Assembly: GCF_000298315.2 (NCBI RefSeq)
Contig: NZ_AEYE02000036.1
Coordinates: 62,001-126,000, forward strand
From: Rhizobium grahamii CCGE 502
Lineage (GTDB): Bacteria; Pseudomonadota; Alphaproteobacteria; Rhizobiales; Rhizobiaceae
Direction: 5' to 3'
Length of the DNA stretch: 64,000 bases
Below the pieces are notes generated by a model. The model was not told the origin of the DNA. It did not search any database and saw only the letters and a list, made by a program, of their open reading frames with translations. Shown here piece after piece: positions 28,028 through 37,593 of the stretch. The stretch's first letter is position 1. The number at the start of each line of letters is the position of its first letter. The translations under genes and the position numbers were made by a program.

Positions 28028-28984
28028 CTAGTTGAAGCTGAACGCTCTTTTGCCGCCGTCCCACGCCGTTCTTCTCACGAATTGCTCCCAGCTCGGACTG
28101 GCGGGATCGATCCGCCGGCTCCACTCTAGGTCTCGATCATTCTGGAAGTATCCGTATTCCACCGCATATTCCGCCATCCCGATAATCTCTCTAACTAGGT
28201 CGGGATTTTGGGCGAAGTCCGGAAAGTGCCGAACCAAGTCGTACGCCCTGTAGGCGGAGGAATAGACAGCCTTCCGGCCCGTAACGCGTGTGAACGTCGC
28301 GATCATCTCGGCCGGTGAAATGAAGTCGCCGATAATCGGAAGCGTCTGCCCAACATAGGTGTCGGGGTGATCGAAGATTTCCAAAACGGCGGGTCCTGTT
28401 GCCGACAGCGGGTCAACAAACGGCGCTCGAAAATGCTCGGGCAAATAAATGGGAAACACGAGCGTGTCCCCCTCCTTACGCGGCGTATAATATTCAAGAA
28501 GATTGGTGTAGAAGAATGCAAGCTCGATGAATGAGCTTTGAATGGGAAGCTCCCGGATATATGCATCTACGCGCGATTTGTCGGTGAAATGCGGCGCGAA
28601 CTTCGTGCCTGCGGTGATATGCTCGACGTTCTCAAGTGTGCTGAAGACCACGTGATTGACGCCCGCCTCCACGGCGGCGTCTCCCAGATCCTTCCCGATG
28701 TCGAACTCGTAGGTTGCCGGTGGAGCGACCCCCGGCGTCATCAGGAACGCGCCCATAGCCCCCCGGAATGCTCTAACGAAGTCTTTCTTGTGGTTGATCA
28801 TAAGCGGAACGGCGACGAGTTCTGCACCTTGTTTGGCCAACCTCAGTGCCGCAGGCGAGTCGATACGGCTTGTAAGGGCGCGGACGTGGTAACGTCCACT
28901 TCCCAATAATGACTGTGCAACGCTACGGCCCTGCTTGCTGAGGCTGCCTGCGACGACAATGACAGGCTTTCTTTCGGATGACAT
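28028..28984 (-). CDS. NmrA-like NAD(P)-binding protein
   Basis: A 318-residue atypical SDR. It has a Rossmann N-terminus (VIVVAGSLSKQGRSVAQSLL), a first-strand Arg region (RALTSRIDSPAAL) and the NmrA-type middle GVNHVVFSTLENVEHI. It lacks the usual catalytic Tyr-x3-Lys context, so it may be a redox sensor or a reductase. It is divergent from a LysR-type gene about 110 bp away, which probably controls it. The spacing is typical of a LysR-target pair. Confidence 0.8.
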   Translation of the reverse strand: MSSERKPVIVVAGSLSKQGRSVAQSLLGSGRYHVRALTSRIDSPAALRLAKQGAELVAVPLMINHKKDFVRAFRGAMGAFLMTPGVAPPATYEFDIGKDLGDAAVEAGVNHVVFSTLENVEHITAGTKFAPHFTDKSRVDAYIRELPIQSSFIELAFFYTNLLEYYTPRKEGDTLVFPIYLPEHFRAPFVDPLSATGPAVLEIFDHPDTYVGQTLPIIGDFISPAEMIATFTRVTGRKAVYSSAYRAYDLVRHFPDFAQNPDLVREIIGMAEYAVEYGYFQNDRDLEWSRRIDPASPSWEQFVRRTAWDGGKRAFSFN

Positions 28985-29092
28985 GCGATCTCCATGATCT
29001 GCTGAAGCGGCCTGAATGGCGCTCCCAGAAAGTAAATCGCAGAATTCAGACTATACGTGAAATCTATTCATTTTTCCGCTACTATCCATGCC

Positions 29093-29992
29093 ATGGATAT
29101 GAAGCGCGTCGATCTCAATCTTCTTGTCAGCCTTGAAGCTTTGCTTGTTGAGCGGAACGTCACAAAGGCCGCGGCTCGCCTTGGTCTGAGCCAACCGGCG
29201 CTCAGCGCTCAGCTGAACCGTCTTCGTGACCTGTTCAAGGATCCTCTGCTCCTGCCGATGCATCGTGGCATGATTCCGACTACCAAGGCGCTTGACCTGC
29301 TGGGACCGCTCCGGACCTCGTTGGACCAGCTCCGGGGCACGCTGCAGGGCCATGATAGCTTCTCACCGACGACGACTGAGCTGACTTTATCGATCGCCTG
29401 CACGGACTATGTCGAAGCTGCCGTGGTGACGCCTCTGATCGTAGCATTGCGCGGGCAAGCTCCCAAGATACGCGTCGCAGTTCATCGCCTAGCCCCGGCA
29501 AGTTTAGCTCAGCAATTGGCGGATGGTGACGTCGATCTGGCCATTGCCACTCCCGACCCCTATCAGCCACATCTGCGCACCCGGCACCTGTTTGAAGAGA
29601 CCTACGTCCTGATCGGCCGAAAAGGTCACTCTCGGATCGAGGGCGGGATGACAGCCGAGGGCTTTGCCGGACTGGAGCAAGTAATCGTCTCTCCTTCAGG
29701 TGGCGGGTTCGCAACTCCGGTCGACGTCACCCTGGAGGCATTTGGTTACCACCGCGCTATTGTTGCTTCTGCCGCGTCGTTCCTCGCTATTCCAGACATC
29801 GTAGCAAGCAGTGACCTTGTTGCATTAGTGCCGCGACGACTGATGCTGAACCGTTTGACCCAATTCGATTGGATGGACGTTCCATGGCTCTCGGAACGGT
29901 TTCAGGTGGAGCTCATATGGCACGAGCGCACCCACGGGCATCAAGGCCATCATTGGATCCGTGAGTTGATACAGGATCTCGTGGGCAGCTAG
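29093..29992 (+). CDS. LysR-family transcriptional regulator
   Basis: A 299-residue LysR protein. DLNLLVSLEALLVERNVTKAAARL with LSQPALSAQLNRLRDLF is the N-terminal HTH of the NodD/NahR-like group. The effector domain follows (LTLSIACTDYVEAAVVTPL, DVDLAIATPDPYQP). I chose the ATG before DMKRVDLNL because the family starts there; the open frame begins 36 bp earlier. It is divergent from the NmrA-like gene, its likely target. A 14-bp palindrome (CTTGTTTAAACAAG) lies just after the stop. Confidence 0.82.
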   Translation: MDMKRVDLNLLVSLEALLVERNVTKAAARLGLSQPALSAQLNRLRDLFKDPLLLPMHRGMIPTTKALDLLGPLRTSLDQLRGTLQGHDSFSPTTTELTLSIACTDYVEAAVVTPLIVALRGQAPKIRVAVHRLAPASLAQQLADGDVDLAIATPDPYQPHLRTRHLFEETYVLIGRKGHSRIEGGMTAEGFAGLEQVIVSPSGGGFATPVDVTLEAFGYHRAIVASAASFLAIPDIVASSDLVALVPRRLMLNRLTQFDWMDVPWLSERFQVELIWHERTHGHQGHHWIRELIQDLVGS

Positions 29993-30498
29993 ACTGCCTT
30001 GTTTAAACAAGCAATTTCCCAATCAAGGGGCGCAATGATTTTCGCCCAACGCAGTACAACGAGTGAAAAGGGGCCCTCGCTCTGGCAAAGTGAGGCTGCG
30101 ATACAGCCCTCACCTGCTCGCAGTCATTCGTGAGATGCGCCGGTCGCCGCAAAGACCCGGCCCTCCCTGAGAAGTCGCGGCGACGCCTTCCGTCTTAGCC
30201 CGGTCGCGCCCGTGATGACAATCGCGCCTTCATTAGCGAGCCAGCGGGCAATCTCTGAGACGCGGTCTTTGCGGTTGCCTTTCTCGCGGCACTTCGGAGT
30301 ATCGGCATCTGTTCGATGTTGGTAGCCCCATCCTGGCAACGTCATTTGTCGCTAGTCGATTACGTGTGATGCATCGATCTCAAACCGCACTCTGTAGAAA
30401 GGGGCAAGATACCCCTTGACGAGAGCGTCTTGCTGAGCATTTACTATGCAACGAACGGATATAAACCAAACTTTCTGATACAAACGCTTGGGGGGAGC
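29993..30498. other. Gap upstream of the arabinofuranosidase gene
   Basis: About 500 bp. Near 30090-30113 a stem (GTGAGG-CTG with CAG-CCTCAC, one bulge) could end the LysR transcript. A minus-strand frame around 30.12-30.35 kb shows WLANEGAIVITGATG but no family match strong enough to call. The last 100 bp should carry the promoter of the GH51 operon; no operator is obvious. Confidence 0.35.
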
Positions 30499-32007
30499 AT
30501 GAAGGCTCAAGTAACAGCGCACGCGCGCTACACGATTGGTGATATCGACAAGAGATTATACGGTTCCTTTCTCGAACATCTTGGTCGCGCTGTCTATACG
30601 GGCATCTACGAGCCTGGTCACCCGACCGCTGACGAGAACGGCATGCGCCAGGACGTTCTCGATCTGGTTCGTAATCTCAACACGCCAATCTGCCGCTATC
30701 CAGGCGGAAATTTTGTTTCGGCCTACAATTGGGAAGACGGCATCGGCCGCAAGAGTGACCGTCCGACCCGCCTCGATCTGGCCTGGCGCACGGCCGAATC
30801 CAATCAGGTCGGTATTCACGAATTTGCGGATTGGGCAAAAGCTGCCGAAACTGAGATGATGCTTGCCGTCAATCTCGGTTCGCGCGGCCTGGATGCAGCG
30901 CGCAACTTCGTTGAATACGTCAACCATCCGGGGGGCAGCTACTGGTCCGACCTTCGCCGCAAGAATGGACAGGCTGATCCCTGGAATGTCACGCTTTGGT
31001 GTCTCGGCAACGAGATGGACGGCCCTTGGCAAGTTGGCCACAAAACTGCTGCGGAATATGGTCATCTCGCGAACGAGACAGCGAAGGCGCTGCGCGCCTT
31101 TGACGATAAGTTGGAACTTGTCGTTTGCGGCTCCTCGCATTCAGACATGCCGACTTACCCGCAGTGGGAAGCTACGGTTCTAGAAGAAACCTACGATCAG
31201 GTCGACTACATCTCCCTGCACATGTATTTCGAGAACTACGAGAAAAAGACGTCGGAATTTCTGGCTTTGCCAGAAAAACTTGACCGTTATATCGGCACGG
31301 TCAGTGGCGTCATCGACTACGTGAAGGCGAAAAAGCGCTCGAAGAAGACCGTTCGTATTTCATTTGATGAATGGAACGTCTGGTATCACGAGCGTCGCAG
31401 CGACGCAAAGCGCATGAAGCAATGGGATTGGCCGCACGCGCCGGTTCTGCTGGAAGACGTCTACAATTTCGAGGACGTGCTACAGGTTGGCTGTATCCTC
31501 AACACGTTTATCCGCCGGGCAGACGTCGTTCGGATCGCTTGTATAGCCCAGCTGGTTAATGTTATCGCACCGATCATGACGGCGCCGGGTGGCGCTGCCT
31601 GGCGCCAAACCATCTATTATCCGTTCCAGTTTGCGTCGAACCATGGACGCGGAACCGCTCTTCGTCTCGATGTCGATTGCCCGCGTTACGACGCCGATGT
31701 CGCCGCCGATGTATCCTACTTGGACATCGCCGGCGTTCATGACGCAGACTCCGGCACGCTGACTTTCTTTGCCATCAACCGCTATGGCGAAGAAGCCATG
31801 ACAATTGATTTGTCTATCGAAGGTTTCGGCAAAGCCCGCAACGTAGAGCATACGCTTATCAAGAACGACGATCTTGAAGCATCCAATACCAAGGAGGCGC
31901 CGGACACCGTAACGCCGATCAAGATTGATGGTGCGAAAATCTCCGATAAGGGCGTGGAGGTTACCATACCTCCATACTCTTATTCGATGATCAGGATTAA
32001 GCTTTGA
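30499..32007 (+). CDS. Alpha-L-arabinofuranosidase, GH51
   Basis: A 502-residue intracellular GH51 enzyme. ICRYPGGNFVSAYNWEDGIG is the family hallmark, CLGNEMDGPWQVGHK carries the acid/base Glu172, and SFDEWNVWY carries the nucleophile Glu291. A C-terminal beta domain ends in PPYSYSMIRI. It releases arabinose from arabinofuranosides or arabino-oligosaccharides. There is no signal peptide, so the substrate must first be imported, consistent with the ABC genes that follow. GGGGGGAGC precedes the chosen ATG. Confidence 0.93.
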   Translation: MKAQVTAHARYTIGDIDKRLYGSFLEHLGRAVYTGIYEPGHPTADENGMRQDVLDLVRNLNTPICRYPGGNFVSAYNWEDGIGRKSDRPTRLDLAWRTAESNQVGIHEFADWAKAAETEMMLAVNLGSRGLDAARNFVEYVNHPGGSYWSDLRRKNGQADPWNVTLWCLGNEMDGPWQVGHKTAAEYGHLANETAKALRAFDDKLELVVCGSSHSDMPTYPQWEATVLEETYDQVDYISLHMYFENYEKKTSEFLALPEKLDRYIGTVSGVIDYVKAKKRSKKTVRISFDEWNVWYHERRSDAKRMKQWDWPHAPVLLEDVYNFEDVLQVGCILNTFIRRADVVRIACIAQLVNVIAPIMTAPGGAAWRQTIYYPFQFASNHGRGTALRLDVDCPRYDADVAADVSYLDIAGVHDADSGTLTFFAINRYGEEAMTIDLSIEGFGKARNVEHTLIKNDDLEASNTKEAPDTVTPIKIDGAKISDKGVEVTIPPYSYSMIRIKL

Positions 32008-32062
32008 TTTCGGAATGAGGCTTAGCGCGCGGCGGGAGGCCGTGAGCGAACGGGAGGAGAAT

Positions 32063-33340
32063 ATGATGCCTAGAATGCTCAGATTTGCGAAGTGCGTGCT
32101 GGTCGCAACGTCATTGCTCGCGTCCTCTGCCCATGCACAGGAAACCGTCGCCTGGTGGGATTTCCTCAGCGGTGGTGACGGAGTACGCATGAAGCAGCTT
32201 ATCTCAGATTTTAACAAAGCCCACGAGGGGAGCATCAAGATCGAGGCGACGACGCTGGAATGGGGCACTCCGTTCTATTCCAAGGTTCAGACGGCTGCAT
32301 CGGTAGGGGAAGCGCCTGACATCATGACCTATCATGCCAGCCGCATTCCGCTGGCCGTCAAACAGGGGATCCTTCAAGAGATTACCCCGGATGACTGGAC
32401 GAAGATGGGTCTGGCGAAGAGTGACTATGCCGACACGACATGGAATGCCGTATCAATCGACTCGAAGCAATACGCAGTCCCCTTCGACACCCATCCGATC
32501 GTGCTCTACTACAACAAGGATCTCCTGGCCAAAGCGGGGCTGCTGACCGAGGCTGGCAAGCCCAAAGGGCTGGACAGCGCCGCGAATTTCGAGGCGACCT
32601 TGAAAGGGTTAAAGGACGCCGGGGTAAAATTCCCGCTTGGATCCGTGACCGCTGACGGCAACTTCATGTTCCGAACAGTGTACTCCTTGATGGGGCAGCA
32701 GGATGGAGAGCTTCTAACCGGCGGCGAATTCCTCGCTGGCGACAACGGGGAAAAACTGCAAAACGCGCTCGCCCTTCTGCAGGGCTGGACCAAAGACGGC
32801 CTGCAGTCCTCCTATACCGACTATCCCGCGACTGTCGCACTTTTCACTTCAGGCGAAGCCGCGATGATGATCAACGGGGTTTGGGAAGTGCCAACCATGG
32901 TTGACCTCAAGAAGCAGGGCAAACTGTTTGAATGGGGCGCTGTCGAGCTTCCGGTGCTTTTCAAACATCCGTCAACCTACGCAGATAGCCATACGTTCGC
33001 GATTCCAGCCAACAAAGGGAAGGAAATGACGGCGGAGAAGAAAAAGGCGGTCCTTGAAGTTATTTCGTGGCTGTCGAAGCACTCGCTGTACTGGGCAAGT
33101 GCCGGCCACATCCCAGCATACGGCCCCGTCACGGCAAGTGCGGAATACAAGGCAATGGAGCCGAACGCCAGCTATTCTTCGCTGACAGCCAACATGATCT
33201 TCGATCCGAAGACCCCTCTTGCCGGCGTGGCAGGCCCGATCTTCGACGTGATGTCGACTTACTTCGTCCCCACCCTCAACAACGAGATGGATCCGGCTAA
33301 AGCCGTCAAGGAAATAAAGTCCGAACTCAACGATCTTTGA
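32063..33340 (+). CDS. Sugar ABC transporter, periplasmic binding protein (family 1)
   Basis: A 425-residue extracellular solute-binding protein of the MalE/UgpB class. The signal peptide is VLVATSLLASSAHAQ, then ETVAWWDFLSGGDGVRMKQL. YAVPFDTHPIVLYYNKDLLA is the typical hinge segment and SGEAAMMINGVWEV the second-lobe motif. GGAGGAG precedes the ATGATG start. It lies 55 bp after the GH51 gene and probably binds arabinose-containing oligosaccharides of plant cell walls. That ligand is inferred from the neighbours. Confidence 0.88.
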   Translation: MMPRMLRFAKCVLVATSLLASSAHAQETVAWWDFLSGGDGVRMKQLISDFNKAHEGSIKIEATTLEWGTPFYSKVQTAASVGEAPDIMTYHASRIPLAVKQGILQEITPDDWTKMGLAKSDYADTTWNAVSIDSKQYAVPFDTHPIVLYYNKDLLAKAGLLTEAGKPKGLDSAANFEATLKGLKDAGVKFPLGSVTADGNFMFRTVYSLMGQQDGELLTGGEFLAGDNGEKLQNALALLQGWTKDGLQSSYTDYPATVALFTSGEAAMMINGVWEVPTMVDLKKQGKLFEWGAVELPVLFKHPSTYADSHTFAIPANKGKEMTAEKKKAVLEVISWLSKHSLYWASAGHIPAYGPVTASAEYKAMEPNASYSSLTANMIFDPKTPLAGVAGPIFDVMSTYFVPTLNNEMDPAKAVKEIKSELNDL

Positions 33341-33349
33341 TCGGTCCTG

Positions 33350-33380
33350 CGTCAGGTCGCGGCGATGCAGCGACCTGACG
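33350..33380 (+). promoter_or_regulatory. Intercistronic hairpin after the binding-protein gene
   Basis: CGTCAGGTCGC and GCGACCTGACG form a perfect 11-bp stem with a 9-base loop 9 bp after the binding-protein stop codon. There is no T-run, so the permease genes downstream are probably still transcribed. It may raise the relative amount of binding-protein mRNA. Confidence 0.6.
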
Positions 33381-33425
33381 GCAAGGCTCGCGATTTTATC
33401 TGAACGCAGGAAGCTTGCGACAATC

Positions 33426-34310
33426 ATGCTAAGGAACAAACGAAGTGAGGCTTTGATGGCCGCCATGTTGGTTGCGCCTTTTGTCGCAATCTATGGTCTG
33501 GTCTTCATCTACCCGACAATCCGACTTTTTATGATCAGCTTCACCGATGCACCGCTCATAGGCCGCGGGTCCTTTGTCGGTCTCGAGAACTACGCGCGTC
33601 TCTGGGGCGAACGACGCTTCAACGTTGCATTGTGGAACACGGCCTATTTTGTTTTGCTGACGGTCGTGCCTGGAACCTTCACTGCTTTTGCTATCGCGCT
33701 CGGCATAAATCGGCTTCAAGGACGGCTACAGGCATTCGTGCTCGCGCTTTTCTTTCTTCCCTATATCCTCCCCGTATCAGTTGTTTACCTGATCTGGGAC
33801 TGGACCCTGAATTTCCAATTCGGCATTGCAATGTACCTCTTCGACATCCTGGGGATAAGCCGGGTACCGGTTTTTAAGTCAACAAGCTGGTTCATGCCAG
33901 CTGTTGCCTTCATTACCATTTGGTGGACCGCCGGGTTCTCCATTCTCCTGTTTCTTGCGGGTCTTCGCGCGATTCCCGCCGAAATCTACGAAGCGGCTGC
34001 ACTCGACAATGCCAGTACCTGGGCAACATTCCGTCGTATCACCTGGCCGTTGATGTGGCCGATCACGGCACTCGTCCTCACCATCCAGCTAATCTTGCAA
34101 ATGAAGATCTTTGACCAGGTCTATCTGTTTTCGACGGGTGGCCGTCCAAACGACAACCTCGTTCTTGTCTACTATGTCTTCCAGCGGGCCTTCCAGTCCG
34201 ACCAGGGTGGGCGCGCGGCCGCAGCGGCCGTCGTCCTGTTCATTATTGTCATCGGCGTGTCTGTGATCAATTTCCAACTCACACGGTTGTCAAAAGGAGG
34301 TGCGCGATGA
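33426..34310 (+). CDS. Sugar ABC transporter permease (MalF/UgpA type)
   Basis: A 294-residue permease with about six membrane segments. The cytoplasmic EAA loop reads IPAEIYEAAALDNASTWATF followed by RRITWPLM, and contacts the ATPase. Its end overlaps the next permease gene by 4 bp (ATGA). It belongs to the GH51 transport module together with the preceding binding protein. Confidence 0.9.
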   Translation: MLRNKRSEALMAAMLVAPFVAIYGLVFIYPTIRLFMISFTDAPLIGRGSFVGLENYARLWGERRFNVALWNTAYFVLLTVVPGTFTAFAIALGINRLQGRLQAFVLALFFLPYILPVSVVYLIWDWTLNFQFGIAMYLFDILGISRVPVFKSTSWFMPAVAFITIWWTAGFSILLFLAGLRAIPAEIYEAAALDNASTWATFRRITWPLMWPITALVLTIQLILQMKIFDQVYLFSTGGRPNDNLVLVYYVFQRAFQSDQGGRAAAAAVVLFIIVIGVSVINFQLTRLSKGGAR

Positions 34311-35149
34311 CCCTGGCGACGGCCAATCGGCTCAATCTCGCGGGATTCGCCATTACGTTGTCAACCGTGATCATCGCGTTGCTTTGGGCATTTCCGCTAT
34401 ACTGGGGAGTCATCTCATCACTGAAACCGGAAGATGAGGTGGTGCGGCCGTATATTGAATTGTGGCCCGATACATTCACTCTATCACATTATGTCTTCGC
34501 GCTAACACAGACCCAGATCGGCACCTGGTACCTGAACTCGATTGTCACGGCTTCCGCAATTACGGTGCTGACCGTGGCCTCATCCTTGCTTTGCGGCTAT
34601 GCCATATCGCAACTCGAGTTTCCGCTCCGACGACCACTCTGGTGGCTAATCCTGGCGAGTTTCATGGTTCCCATGCAAACCATGATCGTCAATCACTTCG
34701 AACTGATGGCAAGCCTCGGGCTTCTGAACACCTGGAGCGGCATCGTCCTTCCGCAATTGATCCATCCGGTGATAATTATCGTCTACAAGCAGTTCTTTGA
34801 CGGAGTGCCAAAAGATTTCCGCGAGGCCGCCGTCATGGACAATGCCTCAGAGTGGCGTATTCTGACGCGTGTCTACATGCCGATGAACTGGGGGGTAACG
34901 GCGGCACTTGCCATCGTCACGTTCATCTGGTCATGGAATGCGTTTCTTTGGCCGTTTCTGGCCGTGACGCAGACTGAATTGATGACCATCACCGTAGGTA
35001 TCACTCAGGTCAATGACGCATTCGGTGTCTATTATGCCAGACAACTCTCTGCTGCTGTGCTTGCCGGCCTGCCCGTCGCGATCGCCTATCTTGTGTTCCA
35101 GCGCCGAGTGACAGAAGCCATCACCCTATCGGCCGGCATAAAGGGATAA
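34307..35149 (+). CDS. Sugar ABC transporter permease (MalG/UgpE type)
   Basis: A 280-residue permease with six predicted membrane segments. Its EAA loop is VPKDFREAAVMDNASEWRIL followed by TRVYMPM. It pairs with the upstream MalF-type protein as the second half of the membrane channel. It is the last gene of the rightward operon. Unusually, the ATPase gene that completes the transporter is on the opposite strand and converges on it 41 bp downstream. Confidence 0.9.
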   Translation: MTLATANRLNLAGFAITLSTVIIALLWAFPLYWGVISSLKPEDEVVRPYIELWPDTFTLSHYVFALTQTQIGTWYLNSIVTASAITVLTVASSLLCGYAISQLEFPLRRPLWWLILASFMVPMQTMIVNHFELMASLGLLNTWSGIVLPQLIHPVIIIVYKQFFDGVPKDFREAAVMDNASEWRILTRVYMPMNWGVTAALAIVTFIWSWNAFLWPFLAVTQTELMTITVGITQVNDAFGVYYARQLSAAVLAGLPVAIAYLVFQRRVTEAITLSAGIKG

Positions 35150-35190
35150 AGTTGTCCGGTAGCTTCCTCTGCGATCTTGGGAAGAACTCA

Positions 35191-36267
35191 TTATTGCAAG
35201 TGATGAGCTTTGCCCTCCTGATCGAAGAGGTGCACCGAGCTCGTATCGAAGGAGATTATAACCATGTCACCCGGCTGGACATTGCAGCGACCTGCGTCTT
35301 GGGCAATCACATCGGTCCCGTCTTTCAGGGTGCAATAGAGAAGCGTTCGATCACCAAGCCGTTCGACGACGCCGACCTTAGCCTCACAGACTTGTGCGCT
35401 TGCACCTGCATTTCCTCCAACTCGTATCGCTTCCGGTCTGACGCCAAGTTCAAATCGGCCAGGGCCGAGCGGATGCGATGCAGTTTCCAGCTCGGTCCCG
35501 TCTCCCAGCCGCATCTGTCCGCCAGATAAGACATCGACGGGAAGAAAATTCATCGCTGGGCTGCCGACAAATCCGGCGACGAAGCGCGATGCCGGCTTGA
35601 GATAGACTTCCATCGGCGTACCGACCTGTTCAATTCGGCAATTGTTGAGTACGACGATCCTGTCGGCAAGCGTCATCGCCTCAGTCTGATCGTGCGTCAC
35701 ATAGATCATTGTTGTCTTCATACGCTGGTGAAGCTCAGCTAGTTCGACGCGAGTGCGAACCCGCAGTGCGGCATCAAGATTGGAAAGCGGCTCGTCAAGG
35801 AGAAACGCTGTCGGATCCTTGACGATCGCACGACCGATAGCCACGCGCTGGCGTTGGCCACCTGAAAGCTGAGCGGGACGGCGTCCAAGCAGGTTTTCCA
35901 TCTCGAGCATCCTCGCCGCTTCCGCGACGCGCACATCGATATCGCTATTCGAGATGCCAATGTTTCGCAGGCCAAACGCCATATTCTCTCTAACGGTCAT
36001 GTGAGGATAAAGAGCATAGTTCTGAAAAACCATGGCCAGGCCGCGCTGGCCTGGGGCTAGCCTCTCGCTCCGCACACCGTTAATACTCAGCGTTCCACTG
36101 GTTATGGCTTCAAGACCCGCGATCATGCGCAGCAAGGTGGATTTTCCCGAACCCGAAGGCCCGAGAAAAACGACAAGTTCCCCGGATCCTACTGTGAGTG
36201 ATATATCCTCGATGACCTTAACGTTGCCGAAGCTTTTAGAGACATTTTCAAGCTTGATCTCAGCCAT
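35191..36267 (-). CDS. Sugar ABC transporter ATPase (MalK/UgpC type)
   Basis: A 358-residue single-domain ABC ATPase with a C-terminal TOBE/regulatory region. Walker A GPSGSGKST lies at about 36-44, the signature is LSGGQRQRVAIGRAIV, Walker B is FLLDEPLSNLD, and the H-loop is TMIYVTHDQTEAM. The C-terminal LGVRPEAIRVG is typical of the carbohydrate-importer subgroup. It converges on the permease genes and most likely energises them. It is divergent from the ArsR-like regulator gene, so its expression can be set separately from the other transporter parts. Confidence 0.9.
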   Translation of the reverse strand: MAEIKLENVSKSFGNVKVIEDISLTVGSGELVVFLGPSGSGKSTLLRMIAGLEAITSGTLSINGVRSERLAPGQRGLAMVFQNYALYPHMTVRENMAFGLRNIGISNSDIDVRVAEAARMLEMENLLGRRPAQLSGGQRQRVAIGRAIVKDPTAFLLDEPLSNLDAALRVRTRVELAELHQRMKTTMIYVTHDQTEAMTLADRIVVLNNCRIEQVGTPMEVYLKPASRFVAGFVGSPAMNFLPVDVLSGGQMRLGDGTELETASHPLGPGRFELGVRPEAIRVGGNAGASAQVCEAKVGVVERLGDRTLLYCTLKDGTDVIAQDAGRCNVQPGDMVIISFDTSSVHLFDQEGKAHHLQ

Positions 36268-36669
36268 TGGTTCCTCCCGCTATTGAACCATTCTTCCCGG
36301 TATATACCAGAAGTCAAGATACTCTGGTTTCGCACCCGAAGGCCCTGCAGCAATTCGCGTGGAACATCCGGAGGTACGCAGACCTCTAACAACCAAGCTT
36401 GCCGATCGGCAGATAAACCCACACTTGTGATCCTCGAGCAAAGGCTGACAGGCACCTTTAGGGCCAATAGAGCCTTAATCGCGGCCACCGGAGATAACCA
36501 TTCCCGCGAAATGAGATTGTTCTGCTGCTAAATCGTCGACTGTATATCTAATTCAACGGTTGGCGATCTACACCGGCCATCGTAGCCGTTGGCGGCCTGC
36601 CGACTCGCGCGGTCACTTGCTGCATCATAAATTCCGATATACATCTGAAACGGGAAAAGGGGACGGCTG
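36268..36669. other. Divergent regulatory gap between the ATPase and ArsR-like genes
   Basis: About 400 bp with no supported gene. A perfect 10-bp palindrome GGTATATACC lies at 36299-36308, about 30 bp upstream of the ATPase start, and could be an operator or overlap a -10 region. Nothing else stands out. Confidence 0.4.
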
Positions 36670-37593
36670 ATGGAACGCGCGTTTTTGACGATTGCCGCGG
36701 GTGAGAACAAAGACGCGATCCGCGCCCTGTCGGCGCCCGTGCGAATTGAGATGCTGAAGCTGCTTTGCGCCAGAGGCCCGATGAATATCAACGATATCGC
36801 TCGCACTCTTTCCCTGCCACAGTCAACCGTTGCGACCGGGGTCCAAATCTTGGAAGACGCGGGCCTGGTCGAGGCGCGCTTGGCCAAAGCCCGCAAGGGA
36901 AACCAAAAAATCTGCTCTGCGCTCTACAGCGAGATTCTCATCAGCTTTGAAGAAACTGCTGCCCAGAGGGCCAACGATACTATCGAAGTCGAGATGCCAG
37001 TCGGCCTTTATACGAGTTGCGACGTCCATGCACCTTGTGGTCTTTGTTCCACCGAGAGCGTCATAGGGCCCCTCGATGTCCCTGACTATTTTCTTGACCC
37101 ACAGCGCATGCAGGCAGGGCTCATCTGGTTCGGCAGGGGGTATGTGGAATATAAATTTCCCAACAACGCCAGGGTCCTCAACAAGGACATCCGTGCTGCC
37201 GAATTTTCTTTGGAACTCTCTTCAGAAGTGCCAGGCACCAATGCCGACTGGCCCTCGGACATCACGCTTTGGGTCAATGGCATAGCTATTGGAACCTGGA
37301 CATCACCGGGTGATTTTGGCGACAAGCGCGGTACGTTCACTCCACCGTGGTGGAAGCTCGAGGGATCGCAATATGGAGCCATGAAAACCTGGCGAATATC
37401 CCCGCAAGGGACATCTATTGACGGCATAGCCGCATCGGGCGTGACCCTCAGCGATCTCGCACTGGCCCAACACTCTTCTATTCGGCTTAGAGTCGGCATC
37501 GCGGATAATGCCATTCACACCGGCGGCGTTAATATTTTCGGCCGCGGATTTGGAAACCATGGGCGTGATATTGTCATGCGTCTCCATGTCTGA
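36670..37593 (+). CDS. ArsR-like regulator with a large C-terminal domain
   Basis: A 307-residue protein. Residues ~15-95 are an ArsR/MarR-like winged helix (LSAPVRIEMLKLLCARGPMN, then LPQSTVATGVQILEDAGLV). A Cys-rich linker CDVHAPCGLC follows at about 117-126. Then comes a ~180-residue domain rich in beta strands and aromatics (LIWFGRGYVEYKF, FTPPWWKLEG), resembling a carbohydrate-binding jelly roll. Such fusions occur near glycoside hydrolase genes. It probably senses an arabinoside and controls the GH51/ABC module. Ligand and fold are inferences. Confidence 0.75.
   Translation: MERAFLTIAAGENKDAIRALSAPVRIEMLKLLCARGPMNINDIARTLSLPQSTVATGVQILEDAGLVEARLAKARKGNQKICSALYSEILISFEETAAQRANDTIEVEMPVGLYTSCDVHAPCGLCSTESVIGPLDVPDYFLDPQRMQAGLIWFGRGYVEYKFPNNARVLNKDIRAAEFSLELSSEVPGTNADWPSDITLWVNGIAIGTWTSPGDFGDKRGTFTPPWWKLEGSQYGAMKTWRISPQGTSIDGIAASGVTLSDLALAQHSSIRLRVGIADNAIHTGGVNIFGRGFGNHGRDIVMRLHV

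Noticed and set aside
29998-30011. 14-bp palindrome CTTGTTTAAACAAG after the LysR gene
   Set aside because: It stands alone directly after a stop codon without a T-run or a nearby promoter; it is too little to call an operator or terminator.
30124-30345. 73-codon minus-strand frame with an IVITGATG stretch
   Set aside because: The short Rossmann-like phrase is not backed by other domain parts, so it may be chance.
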